DNA of 12,464 nt from Bacteroidales bacterium UBA1392 (GTDB taxonomy: Bacteria > Bacteroidota > Bacteroidia > Bacteroidales > UBA932). The stretch lies in the NCBI GenBank assembly GCA_002305275.1, contig DBQO01000009.1:29606-42069 (forward strand). The letters run 5' to 3'. This document shows, piece after piece, positions 1 to 6,926 of this stretch. The notes beneath the pieces were generated by a model. It was not told the origin of the DNA. It saw only the letters and a program-made list of their open reading frames with translations, and did not search any database. The stretch's first letter is position 1, and the number at the start of each line of letters is the position of its first letter. The position numbers and the translations under genes were made by a program.

Positions 1-713
1 TCGAGTTTCTTCATCATTTCTGCCCTCTGAGCCTCGAGTTCTGCCTCTACAAGAGCCTTATGCGATACAACGACATTACGGAACTCATGATTGATCTTGA
101 CGATCTTCAGGGTCATGGTTTTGTTGACGTATGCATCGTAATCCCTGATGGGCTTGATGTCGATCTGTGAACCGGGGAGGAAGGCCTCTATACCGAATAC
201 GTCCACGATCATACCACCCTTGGTGCGACATTTAACGAAGCCTTCAATTACTTCTTCCTTGTCGTATGCTTCGTTGATCCTATCCCATGAACGGAGAGAG
301 CGTGCCCTCTTGTGGGAAAGGATGAGCTGTCCCTTCTTGTCTTCCGCGTTCTCCACATATACCTCAACCTTGTCGCCTACTTTAAGGTTGGGATTGTAAC
401 GAAACTCGGCAATGTTGATTACACCTTCGCTCTTGTAGCCGATGTTCACAACAACTTCTCGTTTGTCTTTAGCAACCACTATTCCTTCCACAACTTCGTT
501 TTCATTTACGCGTGAAAGGGTCTGGCTGTAACTTTCCTCTATGTCTGCCCTATCGACATCATAGACATTTTCACTTTCGAATGCATCCCAGTCAAATGTG
601 CTGTTGTCAACTGATGCATTGCTCTTTTTTGCGGCCTTTGGGGCCTCTTCTGCAGTCTCGAAGGGAGCTTCTACCTGCTCCTCTACTGCAACATCATTCA
701 ATTCTTCACTCAT
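1..713 (-). CDS. rpsA: 30S ribosomal protein S1, N-terminal part (runs off the left edge)
   Basis: Encodes the first 237 residues of ribosomal protein S1, the RNA-binding protein of the small subunit that helps recruit mRNA to the 30S. An acidic, Ala/Glu-rich leader of about 70 residues is followed by two S1 (OB-fold) repeats: repeat 1 at about residues 72-136, with IGYKSEGVI and a closing LILSHKRA, and repeat 2 at about 154-220, with FGIEAFLPGSQID and a closing NVVVSHKAL. The FLPGSQ and VSHK signatures are typical of bacterial S1. The ATG at 711-713 is the only sensible start: it precedes the leader directly and sits downstream of a good promoter. The family is usually around 550-600 residues, so more than half lies outside the window. 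Divergent from the S9 peptidase gene. Nothing in the visible part looks broken. Confidence 0.95.
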   Translation of the reverse strand, partial: MSEELNDVAVEEQVEAPFETAEEAPKAAKKSNASVDNSTFDWDAFESENVYDVDRADIEESYSQTLSRVNENEVVEGIVVAKDKREVVVNIGYKSEGVINIAEFRYNPNLKVGDKVEVYVENAEDKKGQLILSHKRARSLRSWDRINEAYDKEEVIEGFVKCRTKGGMIVDVFGIEAFLPGSQIDIKPIRDYDAYVNKTMTLKIVKINHEFRNVVVSHKALVEAELEAQRAEMMKKL

Positions 714-782
714 TAGTTAAAATAATTTGTTTTGTAACAAGTAGTTAGACTTTATTTATAGATCCCTTTTTCCAAGGGCCTG

Positions 783-814
783 CAAAAGTAGTCACTATTT
801 CAATCAAATGCAAA
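783..814 (-). promoter_or_regulatory. Bacteroidetes-type promoter for rpsA
   Basis: On the minus strand a TTTG (811-814) is followed after 20 nt by TACTTTTG (783-790), an exact match to TAnnTTTG. This is the -33/-7 arrangement of Bacteroidetes housekeeping promoters. Transcription would begin near 776-778, giving rpsA an untranslated leader of about 60 nt, long enough for translational autoregulation, although I see no clear leader structure. Confidence 0.7.
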
Positions 815-833
815 AAATGTTTCTATTTTTTAT

Positions 834-841
834 TATTTTTG
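834..841 (+). promoter_or_regulatory. Possible -7 element for the S9 peptidase gene
   Basis: TATTTTTG matches TAnnTTTG and lies 32 nt before the start codon, in the 160-nt divergent spacer shared with rpsA. It sits in a T-rich run and I find no TTTG at the expected distance upstream, so the match could be chance. Confidence 0.35.
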
Positions 842-873
842 CCTTTTAAGATAACTCTAATCCCAAAGCTACG

Positions 874-3486
874 ATGAACCACTTCAAACACCTCATTCTC
901 ACGACAGTCGCGGTTATTTTCGCACTGACGGCAAGCGCCCAGGACATAACATACCAAATGCCCCCCAAGGAGATCGCAGAAATCATCCTCTCCAAACCCT
1001 TTCCCAATGTAACGTTTGGCCCGGATAATAAGCGCGGTGTCATCGCGGAAAGAGAGAGAGCGCTGGTACCACTTGCAACTCTCGCTGCAGAAGAGCTACG
1101 TATCGGAGGCATGCGTATCAATCCCCGTAATTTCACACAAACTCGTGAGTCATTCTTCAATAGTGTCACTATATTGGATGTTGCCACAGGAGGCTTGACT
1201 CAAATAGAGGAAATGCCTGCGGATGCGAAGATCCGCGAGATCAAATGGTCCCCCTCCGGAAAATACTTTTGTTTCCTTAACGAAACTCCCGAGGAGATGG
1301 CACTTTGGCGTGTAAATGTTTCCGACCCCACTCCGAAAGCAGTTAAAATCAATAAATACAAAGTCAATTCCACCCTTTCCAACGGAAATACATACGAATT
1401 TCTGGATGATGAGAGAATAATATACAAAAGCGTACCTGAAAACATCGGTCCCGTACCGACGCCAACCCTTCCCAATGGTCCCGTAGTACAGGAAAATATT
1501 GGGGAGAGAAAGTCTGTAAGGACATTTCAGGACCTACTCTCCTCACCTTTCGACAAGGTGCTCTACGACTACTACTGCACGGTGGTATTTGCCATATATG
1601 ATAACGGCAATACCTCTACCGCGGGGCCCGCAGGAGTAGTTAGAGAGTACGATATCTCTCCTGACTCCCGCTATATGATGGTCACCACCGAACAACACCC
1701 CTACTCTTATATGGAGGGACACAATTCATTCCCGAGCATTCGAGAAATCCGTACAATCTCCGGGGAGACTGTGGTGATACTCAGTGACACAAATAAGGAA
1801 AAAGCTGAAAAAGAACTACGCGATAAGGCCCCGAAAGACACTTCAGCGACCGGCATACCCGAACCCCCGCGCAAACTCAACTTCGAATGGAGAGCAGATA
1901 TGCCGGCTACTCTGGTATGGACGGAAGGTAGCTCAGGCCCTTCACCCTTCATGGCACCCAATCCGGATGCAGACAATAAGGAAGATGAGCCCGAAAAGAA
2001 GTTTACCGACAAAGTATACCAATGTCCGGAACCCTTCAACTTCGATGATAAGCAACTTGTAGTGGCTCCGGAATACAAAATAGGACGCATTACCTGGGGA
2101 AATCCCCAACTTGCAGTCTATACCGAGAGTTCACAGAAACAAAAATTTCGCAGGACGGTAGCATTCACTCCTTGCGACACTATAGCGCCGAAACAGATAC
2201 TCTTTACGGAAAGCACGGATGTAGACACCCTTGGCAATTTTCCCGTTTACGGGCGCTTTTGGACTGTCAACAACCAATTTGGCAAAAAAGTGCTCTATAC
2301 CGATAGCAAGAACTCACATCTCTTCCTCAACGATACCAGACGTCCTGATGCGGAAGGTGACAACTTCTCTTTCATAGATAGGATAACCATCAAAAATGGT
2401 AAAATTGAGAATCTTTGGAACGGAGCTGCGCCTTACCAGGAGCGCGTAATCGCCATAACGGATTTCGACCGTCTTAAATTCATCTCCGAACGGCAGTCCA
2501 TCAGCGAAGTTCCAAACTACTATGCCGTGGATACAAGAAATAAAAAGAATACTCACAGACAGTTTACCTTCTTTGAAAACCCCGTGCCCATCCTAAGTGG
2601 GGTAACGAGAAACTTCGTAACCTATAAGCGCGCTGACGGAGTGACACTCAGCGCCAACCTCTGGTTACCGGCAGGCTATGATCAGGAGAGAGATGGCAAA
2701 CTACCGGTACTGATGTGGGGCTACCCCTACGAATACAAATGCGCAGCCGAAGCGCAAAAGAGTCGCCCTGCAAGATATAATTTCCTCAGGCCGGGTTATG
2801 GCTCTGCCGTACTCTGGGTTACCCAGGGCTATGCTGTCATGGATGGTGTTTCGATGTACATAATATCTGAAAACAAGGAGAAAGAGCCAAATGACGTCTT
2901 CCTCAGCCAGCTTATAATGAATGCAGAGGCGGCCATCAATTTCGTTGACTCCATCGGAGTCGGTGACAGGGATAGGGTTGCCATCGGAGGCCATTCCTAC
3001 GGTGGTTTTATGACTGCCAACCTCTTGGCTCACACCGATCTGTTCAAAGCCGGCATTGCTCGCAGCGGCGCCTACAACAGGTCTCTCACCCCGTTTGGCT
3101 TCCAGAGTGAAAGAAGAAACTACTGGAAAGCAAAGGAAGTTTATGATAAAATGTCTCCCTTCAATTATGCCGATAAACTCAAAACTCCCATCCTGATTAT
3201 CCACGGCCAGATGGATGATAATAGCGGCACATTCCCCATACAATCCGAGCGTCTTTATCATGCAGTGGCAGGCCATGGCGGAACAGCCAGATACCTACAG
3301 CTCCCATACGAGAGCCATGGATATTCCGCTTATGAAAATGTGATGCACATGCTCTACGAAACAGATGCATGGATGGCAAAATGGCTCTCACCCGAAGAGG
3401 TGGCTAAGGTAAAGGAGAGACAGCAGAAGGAGAAAGAGAAAAAGGATAAGGCAAAAGATAAGGATAAGGACAAAAAGGACGAATAA
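874..3486 (+). CDS. Exported S9 family serine peptidase, glutamyl endopeptidase-like
   Basis: An 870-residue prolyl-oligopeptidase-family (S9) enzyme. Residues 1-22 form a signal peptide (hydrophobic core, then ASA before Gln23), so it should act in the periplasm or at the cell surface. After it, YQMPPKEI, RALVPLATLA and a Gly-Met-Arg-Ile segment resemble the N-terminus of plant chloroplast glutamyl endopeptidase (S9D), from memory. The middle is the expected beta-propeller. The C-terminal alpha/beta-hydrolase domain carries the triad: Ser708 in GGHSYGGF, Asp781 (or the adjacent Asp782) in HGQMDDNSG, and His815 in YESHGYSAYENV. By homology it would cleave after Glu, but specificity cannot be read here. 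The last 30 or so residues are a Lys/Glu/Asp-rich tail encoded by AAGGAT-like simple sequence. No type IX secretion C-terminal domain is visible. The start is fixed by the signal peptide. It stands alone, since prfA downstream has its own promoter-like element. Family call is firm; substrate is inferred. Confidence 0.9.
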   Translation: MNHFKHLILTTVAVIFALTASAQDITYQMPPKEIAEIILSKPFPNVTFGPDNKRGVIAERERALVPLATLAAEELRIGGMRINPRNFTQTRESFFNSVTILDVATGGLTQIEEMPADAKIREIKWSPSGKYFCFLNETPEEMALWRVNVSDPTPKAVKINKYKVNSTLSNGNTYEFLDDERIIYKSVPENIGPVPTPTLPNGPVVQENIGERKSVRTFQDLLSSPFDKVLYDYYCTVVFAIYDNGNTSTAGPAGVVREYDISPDSRYMMVTTEQHPYSYMEGHNSFPSIREIRTISGETVVILSDTNKEKAEKELRDKAPKDTSATGIPEPPRKLNFEWRADMPATLVWTEGSSGPSPFMAPNPDADNKEDEPEKKFTDKVYQCPEPFNFDDKQLVVAPEYKIGRITWGNPQLAVYTESSQKQKFRRTVAFTPCDTIAPKQILFTESTDVDTLGNFPVYGRFWTVNNQFGKKVLYTDSKNSHLFLNDTRRPDAEGDNFSFIDRITIKNGKIENLWNGAAPYQERVIAITDFDRLKFISERQSISEVPNYYAVDTRNKKNTHRQFTFFENPVPILSGVTRNFVTYKRADGVTLSANLWLPAGYDQERDGKLPVLMWGYPYEYKCAAEAQKSRPARYNFLRPGYGSAVLWVTQGYAVMDGVSMYIISENKEKEPNDVFLSQLIMNAEAAINFVDSIGVGDRDRVAIGGHSYGGFMTANLLAHTDLFKAGIARSGAYNRSLTPFGFQSERRNYWKAKEVYDKMSPFNYADKLKTPILIIHGQMDDNSGTFPIQSERLYHAVAGHGGTARYLQLPYESHGYSAYENVMHMLYETDAWMAKWLSPEEVAKVKERQQKEKEKKDKAKDKDKDKKDE

Positions 3487-3498
3487 TCGGTTTTTTTA

Positions 3499-3506
3499 TA
3501 TCTTTG
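3499..3506 (+). promoter_or_regulatory. -7 element upstream of prfA
   Basis: TATCTTTG matches TAnnTTTG exactly, followed by CGGC, in the 43-nt gap between the S9 gene and prfA. It ends 23 nt before the prfA ATG, implying a very short leader. No TTTG lies at the expected -33 position, which falls in the Lys-rich 3' end of the S9 gene. Confidence 0.5.
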
Positions 3507-3529
3507 CGGCGAAATTTTGACAATCAATT

Positions 3530-4618
3530 ATGGCAGACAACAATCTTTTATCCAAAATAGAGGGGCTTGCAGAGAAGTTCCATTCCATTTCAGCGCAGAT
3601 AGCTGACCCCGAAGTCATTGCTGACATGAAGCGCTATGTACAGCTCAATAAGGAGTACAAAGAACTTGGACCCATTATTGCTGTCGGCGATAAGTACCGG
3701 AAGATGTTGTCGGACTACAACGGGGCGAAAGAAATCCTCCAAAATGAGAAAGATGAGGATCTGCGCGAGATGGCCAAGGAAGAGATTGCCATGATTGAAG
3801 AGAAATTACCCGAAATGGAGGAGCAGATCAGGATTCTTCTAATCCCGGCTGATCCTCAGGATAGCAAGAATGCCATAATGGAGATACGTGGAGGTACGGG
3901 AGGGGACGAAGCGGCAATTTTTGCCGGAGACCTATTTCGAATGTATGCCAAATATTGCGAACGCAAAAATTGGAAACTTGAGGTTACCAGCCAATCGGAA
4001 GGTACTTCAGGAGGCTTTAAGGAGTTGATATGTAAAGTTTCAGGTGAGAATGTATACGGCACTCTCAAGTATGAGAGCGGTGTGCATCGCGTACAGCGTG
4101 TACCACAAACCGAAACACAGGGCCGTGTACACACATCCGCAGCTTCAGTTGCCGTACTGCCTGAGGCTGACGAGTTTGACATAGAACTCAACATGAATGA
4201 CATACGTAAAGATACGTTCTGCTCTTCGGGCCCCGGCGGACAATCGGTAAATACCACCTATTCTGCCATAAGACTGACACATATTCCTTCCGGTATAGTG
4301 GTGCAATGCCAGGACGAAAAGTCTCAGCTTAAAAACTTTGACAAAGCTCTGGCCGAACTCCGCACACGCCTTTACAATATGGAATATGAGAAATATCTCA
4401 ACGAGATCTCTGCTAAGCGCAAGACCATGGTCTCTACCGGAGACCGTTCGGCCAAAATCCGCACCTACAACTATCCCCAGTCACGCGTGACTGACCACCG
4501 CATCAACTACACAATGCACAATCTTCCCGTCTTTATGGACGGAGCCATTCAGGATGTGATAGATCAGTTGCAGATTGCTGAAAATGCAGAACGCCTCAAG
4601 TATAGTTCTGAGTTCTGA
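3530..4618 (+). CDS. prfA: Peptide chain release factor 1
   Basis: A full-length 362-residue class I release factor, which reads UAA and UAG in the ribosomal A site and triggers hydrolysis of peptidyl-tRNA. The order is as expected: an N-terminal helical domain to about residue 100, the codon-recognition region with the RF1-type tripeptide Pro192-Gln193-Thr194 (VPQTETQGRVHTSA; RF2 would have SPF), and the peptidyl-transferase motif Gly236-Gly237-Gln238 in SSGPGGQSVNTT, where the Gln is normally methylated by PrmC. The DEKSQ and RTYNYPQSRVTDHR segments are also characteristic. The start ATG follows the -7 element by 23 nt and gives the usual MxxN-type short N-terminus. The last codons (Tyr-Ser-Ser-Glu-Phe-stop) lie inside the heptamer repeat beginning at 4604. 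The gene converges on the 629-residue gene with a 28-nt gap and no convincing terminator between. Confidence 0.97.
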   Translation: MADNNLLSKIEGLAEKFHSISAQIADPEVIADMKRYVQLNKEYKELGPIIAVGDKYRKMLSDYNGAKEILQNEKDEDLREMAKEEIAMIEEKLPEMEEQIRILLIPADPQDSKNAIMEIRGGTGGDEAAIFAGDLFRMYAKYCERKNWKLEVTSQSEGTSGGFKELICKVSGENVYGTLKYESGVHRVQRVPQTETQGRVHTSAASVAVLPEADEFDIELNMNDIRKDTFCSSGPGGQSVNTTYSAIRLTHIPSGIVVQCQDEKSQLKNFDKALAELRTRLYNMEYEKYLNEISAKRKTMVSTGDRSAKIRTYNYPQSRVTDHRINYTMHNLPVFMDGAIQDVIDQLQIAENAERLKYSSEF

Positions 4619-4638
4619 GTGTGTAGTATGTAGTATGT
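4604..4638 (+). repeat. Degenerate heptamer array at the 3' end of prfA
   Basis: Five in-phase 7-nt units, each starting AGT: two AGTTCTG (4604-4617), one AGTGTGT (4618-4624), two AGTATGT (4625-4638). The third unit is identical to the reverse complement of the unit in the array at 6773-6820. The first two units lie within the last codons and stop of prfA, so the array has no effect on the reading frame beyond the C-terminal four residues. Confidence 0.65.
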
Positions 4639-4646
4639 GAACTTCC

Positions 4647-6536
4647 CTAGATAGGGTTGACCGTTTTTGTAGTGTCAATGTATTCGGTGATTGTCATGGC
4701 CCCCGATTCTTTGCTGATTAGCCTGTATTTTACCGGGTCTCTTAAAATATCACGAATGTTTTCAACCTTTCCGTTGACCAACATTTCCTGATTTATTACG
4801 CGGGTACCATGACTATAATCGGTATAATTGATACCGTGTCCCCCATAGATGTTTTGGATTGGTTCACCGGAGGGTAGCTGATGCCAACCATAAATATATA
4901 CTGAATTCCGTCCATTGGTATCGGTAGCAATTCTATTCGTTATGATAATGTCCTTTTTGTGTCCCGTTATTGGCGTGCTGAGCTGCTTATTCAATGCAAC
5001 ACGCTGCTCTTCTATCATTTGGTTATGTTGAATAAATCTAGGCACTGTTACCATTCCGGTATCCGGTGTTGTAGTCAATGACCAAGGATCAAGTTTTATT
5101 TCGGCAAATTCCCATGCCAAGTCAGATATTTTGCTTGTCGGCAAAGTCGCTCCGAACAAAGTTACTATTCGTTGCGCTGTGAGGGGCAACATTGGGATTC
5201 TGCAAAAATCCTGGTCTGAACCAATTGCGAGAAAATCGGGCATTATTTTAATTTCAACCAGATGACTTACATTGTTTGCGTCTTGCAATGTTTTAGTAAT
5301 GTGGTTTACTTTACGAAATGAGTTTGGGATATTCCCGTTGGAAATTTCTTCAAAAATGGCCTCTTCCCGTTCTTCAATTGACATGGAAGTTACACGCTGC
5401 ATGAATGCTGCTCCTCCTTCTGCATTTTTTCGGCGGGGAGGAATACGTAATATTTGCGGATATACTTTAGACTCTTGTATGTGCGAAGAATAAGCTTCTT
5501 TGTCCCAAAAACCGTAATTCACTCCCTCTTTATTCGTTCCTGAGAAATTAGCTTGGATAAAGCCATTCTTTTTTACCAACATAGTGTGATATACTTCTTG
5601 TGACGGATTTGTCTTCAGTAAAAACTGTATGCGGTTATTGTCAGCAGCATATCTTATAAAATCAGCATCTTCCGTTTCTGTCCAAGTGTACTGTAGATTG
5701 GCTTTCAGATATTTCTGCATTATTCGGCTTTGACGCCAAGTGCTTTCAGTTGCAGCTACCATAGGTTGTCCGTTGAGTAGTGCAACACTGTCATTGTAGG
5801 CAATAACCGATAGGTAATTTTCATTTGATGCCTTTAGCCAGTTCACGATTTTTGAGCCATAACGATCGTTGTCCCAATTATTGTTGCCATCCATGAAAGA
5901 AATACGTCTTACATAGGCAGGGATTTCATCCGTAGCATCCAGAAAACCGAAAACCAGGTTTCCTCCTCCACCATGTCCGCTCAAGACAACATAGGGATTG
6001 TAGCTTTCAAATATTTCCATTATGCTTTCTACACACTCTTTTATCAAAGCATCTCCATTTGGAGTAGATAATCGCCAAGTTCCCCACGCTAATTGTGGAA
6101 CTTCCATATAAACAGTTACCAAGTTATATCCAAGGTTTTGATTACGGGCAAAGCGAGTTTGCGCTCCGATATGCTGCATATCAAAACGTACGTCATCACC
6201 CCTTTTCATTTCTTTCCCAATGGTCCAAGCTGCCTTGTTGTCATTTGGGAGTCCATAGAAGACAAGGGCGGTGGCCAATTGTGCATCAAATTCAGATGCA
6301 GAAGGTGCATTTATTTCTATTATGATGTCAGCTATGCCAGGTTTGTAAGTATATGCCAGCACTTGCTCTTCGAAATAGGGGCTTTTTACGAAACTCGGTA
6401 TTTCAGTGGTTGTCCCCATCCGTGCAGGAGTGAAAGAGCCTGAATAGGGATATTCCCACACTTGTTCCAACTTTAATGTGGCTTGTAAACAAGAGACTGC
6501 AAATAGTGTTATTATAAGTAGATTATATTTTTTCAT
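4647..6536 (-). CDS. Exported two-domain protein: alpha/beta-hydrolase-like domain plus His-rich C-terminal domain of unknown function
   Basis: A 629-residue protein I cannot assign to a characterised function. Residues 1-19 are an export signal; AVSC (13-16) could be a relaxed lipobox with Cys16 lipidated, or cleavage could follow Ala19. Residues 65-320 look like an alpha/beta hydrolase: IADIIIEINAP strand, FYGLPNDN, YNLVTVYMEVP, then the elbow LSGHGGGGN at 185-193 and RISFMDGN at 211-218. The position of the nucleophile (G-H-Ser-G-G) is Gly189, codon GGT, so classical serine catalysis looks impossible. Residues 432-600 form a second region with FLAIGSDQDF, TGHKKD (His526), YGWH (His552), GGHG (His567) and DYSHG (His576). 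I recall similar C-terminal regions in other secreted bacterial proteins of unknown role. Base composition is much lower in GC than the neighbours. It has its own promoter and is transcribed alone, converging on prfA. Reading frame is intact, so it is probably expressed. Confidence 0.8.
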   Translation of the reverse strand: MKKYNLLIITLFAVSCLQATLKLEQVWEYPYSGSFTPARMGTTTEIPSFVKSPYFEEQVLAYTYKPGIADIIIEINAPSASEFDAQLATALVFYGLPNDNKAAWTIGKEMKRGDDVRFDMQHIGAQTRFARNQNLGYNLVTVYMEVPQLAWGTWRLSTPNGDALIKECVESIMEIFESYNPYVVLSGHGGGGNLVFGFLDATDEIPAYVRRISFMDGNNNWDNDRYGSKIVNWLKASNENYLSVIAYNDSVALLNGQPMVAATESTWRQSRIMQKYLKANLQYTWTETEDADFIRYAADNNRIQFLLKTNPSQEVYHTMLVKKNGFIQANFSGTNKEGVNYGFWDKEAYSSHIQESKVYPQILRIPPRRKNAEGGAAFMQRVTSMSIEEREEAIFEEISNGNIPNSFRKVNHITKTLQDANNVSHLVEIKIMPDFLAIGSDQDFCRIPMLPLTAQRIVTLFGATLPTSKISDLAWEFAEIKLDPWSLTTTPDTGMVTVPRFIQHNQMIEEQRVALNKQLSTPITGHKKDIIITNRIATDTNGRNSVYIYGWHQLPSGEPIQNIYGGHGINYTDYSHGTRVINQEMLVNGKVENIRDILRDPVKYRLISKESGAMTITEYIDTTKTVNPI

Positions 6537-6570
6537 CGGTTTGTTATTTTTATGTTTGCCTCTGCCCCAT

Positions 6571-6589
6571 AGCCATCTGTCAGATGGCT
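6571..6589 (-). promoter_or_regulatory. Perfect hairpin in the leader of the 629-residue gene
   Basis: AGCCATCTGTCAGATGGCT on the plus strand is a 9-bp perfect inverted repeat around one central base. Given the promoter at 6611-6641, it lies in the 5' untranslated RNA, 35-53 nt before the start codon. A 9-bp stem cannot close on one base, so in RNA it would form about 8 bp with a 3-nt loop. No T-run follows, so it is not a terminator. It could protect the 5' end, control translation, or be a DNA-level operator. Confidence 0.6.
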
Positions 6590-6610
6590 GTTAAGTATGT
6601 GATTCCGAGA

Positions 6611-6641
6611 CAAATATAGAAAAATCCGATTAATCGACAAA
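6611..6641 (-). promoter_or_regulatory. Strong Bacteroidetes promoter for the 629-residue gene
   Basis: On the minus strand TTTG (6638-6641) precedes, by 19 nt, TATATTTG (6611-6618), an exact TAnnTTTG. This is the best-spaced promoter in the window beside those of rpsA and tRNA-Leu. The start site would be near 6605, giving a leader of about 70 nt. Confidence 0.75.
6627..6636. promoter_or_regulatory. Palindromic operator candidate in the promoter spacer
   Basis: CGATTAATCG is a perfect 10-bp palindrome lying wholly between the -33 and -7 elements, where a bound repressor would block RNA polymerase. A second AT-rich inverted repeat (AATATA, CCC, TATATT; 6648-6662) lies just upstream of the -33 element. 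No regulator gene is adjacent, so the role is inferred. Confidence 0.35.
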
Positions 6642-6708
6642 AATTATAATATACCCTATATTGAGCTAAAAAAGAGACCCGAGTTAAGAGTATTGCATTT
6701 AAAGAGAC

Positions 6709-6740
6709 AAAAAAAAGAGGGCAAGCTTCACTCAACCCTC
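6709..6740 (-). terminator. Rho-independent terminator downstream of tRNA-Arg
   Basis: Read on the minus strand, GAGGGT pairs with GCCCTC, extended after a one-base bulge by GAG with CTT around a TGAAG loop, followed by eight T (6709-6716). It lies 86 nt past the tRNA 3' end and would end the yceD-rpmF-tRNA-Arg transcript before the promoter of the 629-residue gene. Confidence 0.75.
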
Positions 6741-6752
6741 ATATAACTTCCT

Positions 6753-6769
6753 GATACTCAAGCAGTATC
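6753..6769 (-). repeat. Small hairpin in the tRNA-Arg trailer
   Basis: GATACTCAAGCAGTATC is a 6-bp perfect inverted repeat with a 5-nt loop, between the heptamer array and the terminator. No T-run follows. It would be part of the RNA 3' of the tRNA and might be a processing or stability element. Confidence 0.45.
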
Positions 6770-6772
6770 CTT

Positions 6773-6820
6773 ACTACACACTACACACTACACACTACAC
6801 ACTACACACTACACACTACT
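6773..6820 (-). repeat. Tandem heptamer array, unit AGTGTGT on the minus strand
   Basis: Six exact copies of ACTACAC on the plus strand (6773-6814) and a final ACTACT (6815-6820), about 6.9 copies over 48 bp. It begins 5 bp beyond the 3' end of tRNA-Arg and is transcribed with it as AGTGTGT repeats. A degenerate array of the same unit is at 4604-4638. Perfect copies suggest recent expansion or length polymorphism by slippage. Confidence 0.95.
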
Positions 6821-6825
6821 CCTAG

Positions 6826-6897
6826 TACCCCCGAGCAGAATCGAACTGCTATCTAAAGTTTAGGAAACTTTCGTTCTATCCGTTGAACTACAGGGGC
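6826..6897 (-). tRNA. tRNA-Arg, anticodon CCU
   Basis: A 72-nt cloverleaf. The acceptor GCCCCTG pairs with CGGGGGT (G1-T72 and T6-G67 wobbles) with discriminator A; the D-arm contains TAGTTCAACGGATAGA; the anticodon stem AAAGT/ACTTT holds loop TTCCTAA with anticodon CCT; the T-arm is AGCAG-TTCGATT-CTGCT. It reads the rare codon AGG. CCA is not encoded. The 5' end lies 29 nt after the rpmF stop with no terminator or promoter between, so it is probably processed from the yceD-rpmF transcript. Confidence 0.95.
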
Positions 6898-6926
6898 AGA
6901 CCGATTCTATGGCTCTTACGCCTCAA

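Noticed and set aside
2701..3276. 191-codon open frame opposite the S9 peptidase gene
   Set aside because: It lies antisense to the catalytic domain containing Ser708 and Asp781, has no recognisable domain and no promoter. It is a shadow of a conserved coding region.
3530..4618. Programmed frameshift in the release factor gene
   Set aside because: That feature belongs to RF2. This is RF1, with PQT rather than SPF, and one continuous frame.
4645..4656. CCCTAGATAGGG as a bidirectional terminator between prfA and the 629-residue gene
   Set aside because: The stem is only 4-5 bp with a 2-4 nt loop, overlaps the stop codon, and no T-run follows on either strand.
6773..6820. Heptamer array as a CRISPR
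   Set aside because: Units are 7 bp with no spacers and no cas genes nearby. It is a simple tandem repeat.
4640..6900. Integrative element using tRNA-Arg as attachment site
   Set aside because: I found no copy of the tRNA 3' end near 4604-4660 and no integrase or mobility gene, so only the composition and the heptamers suggest transfer.
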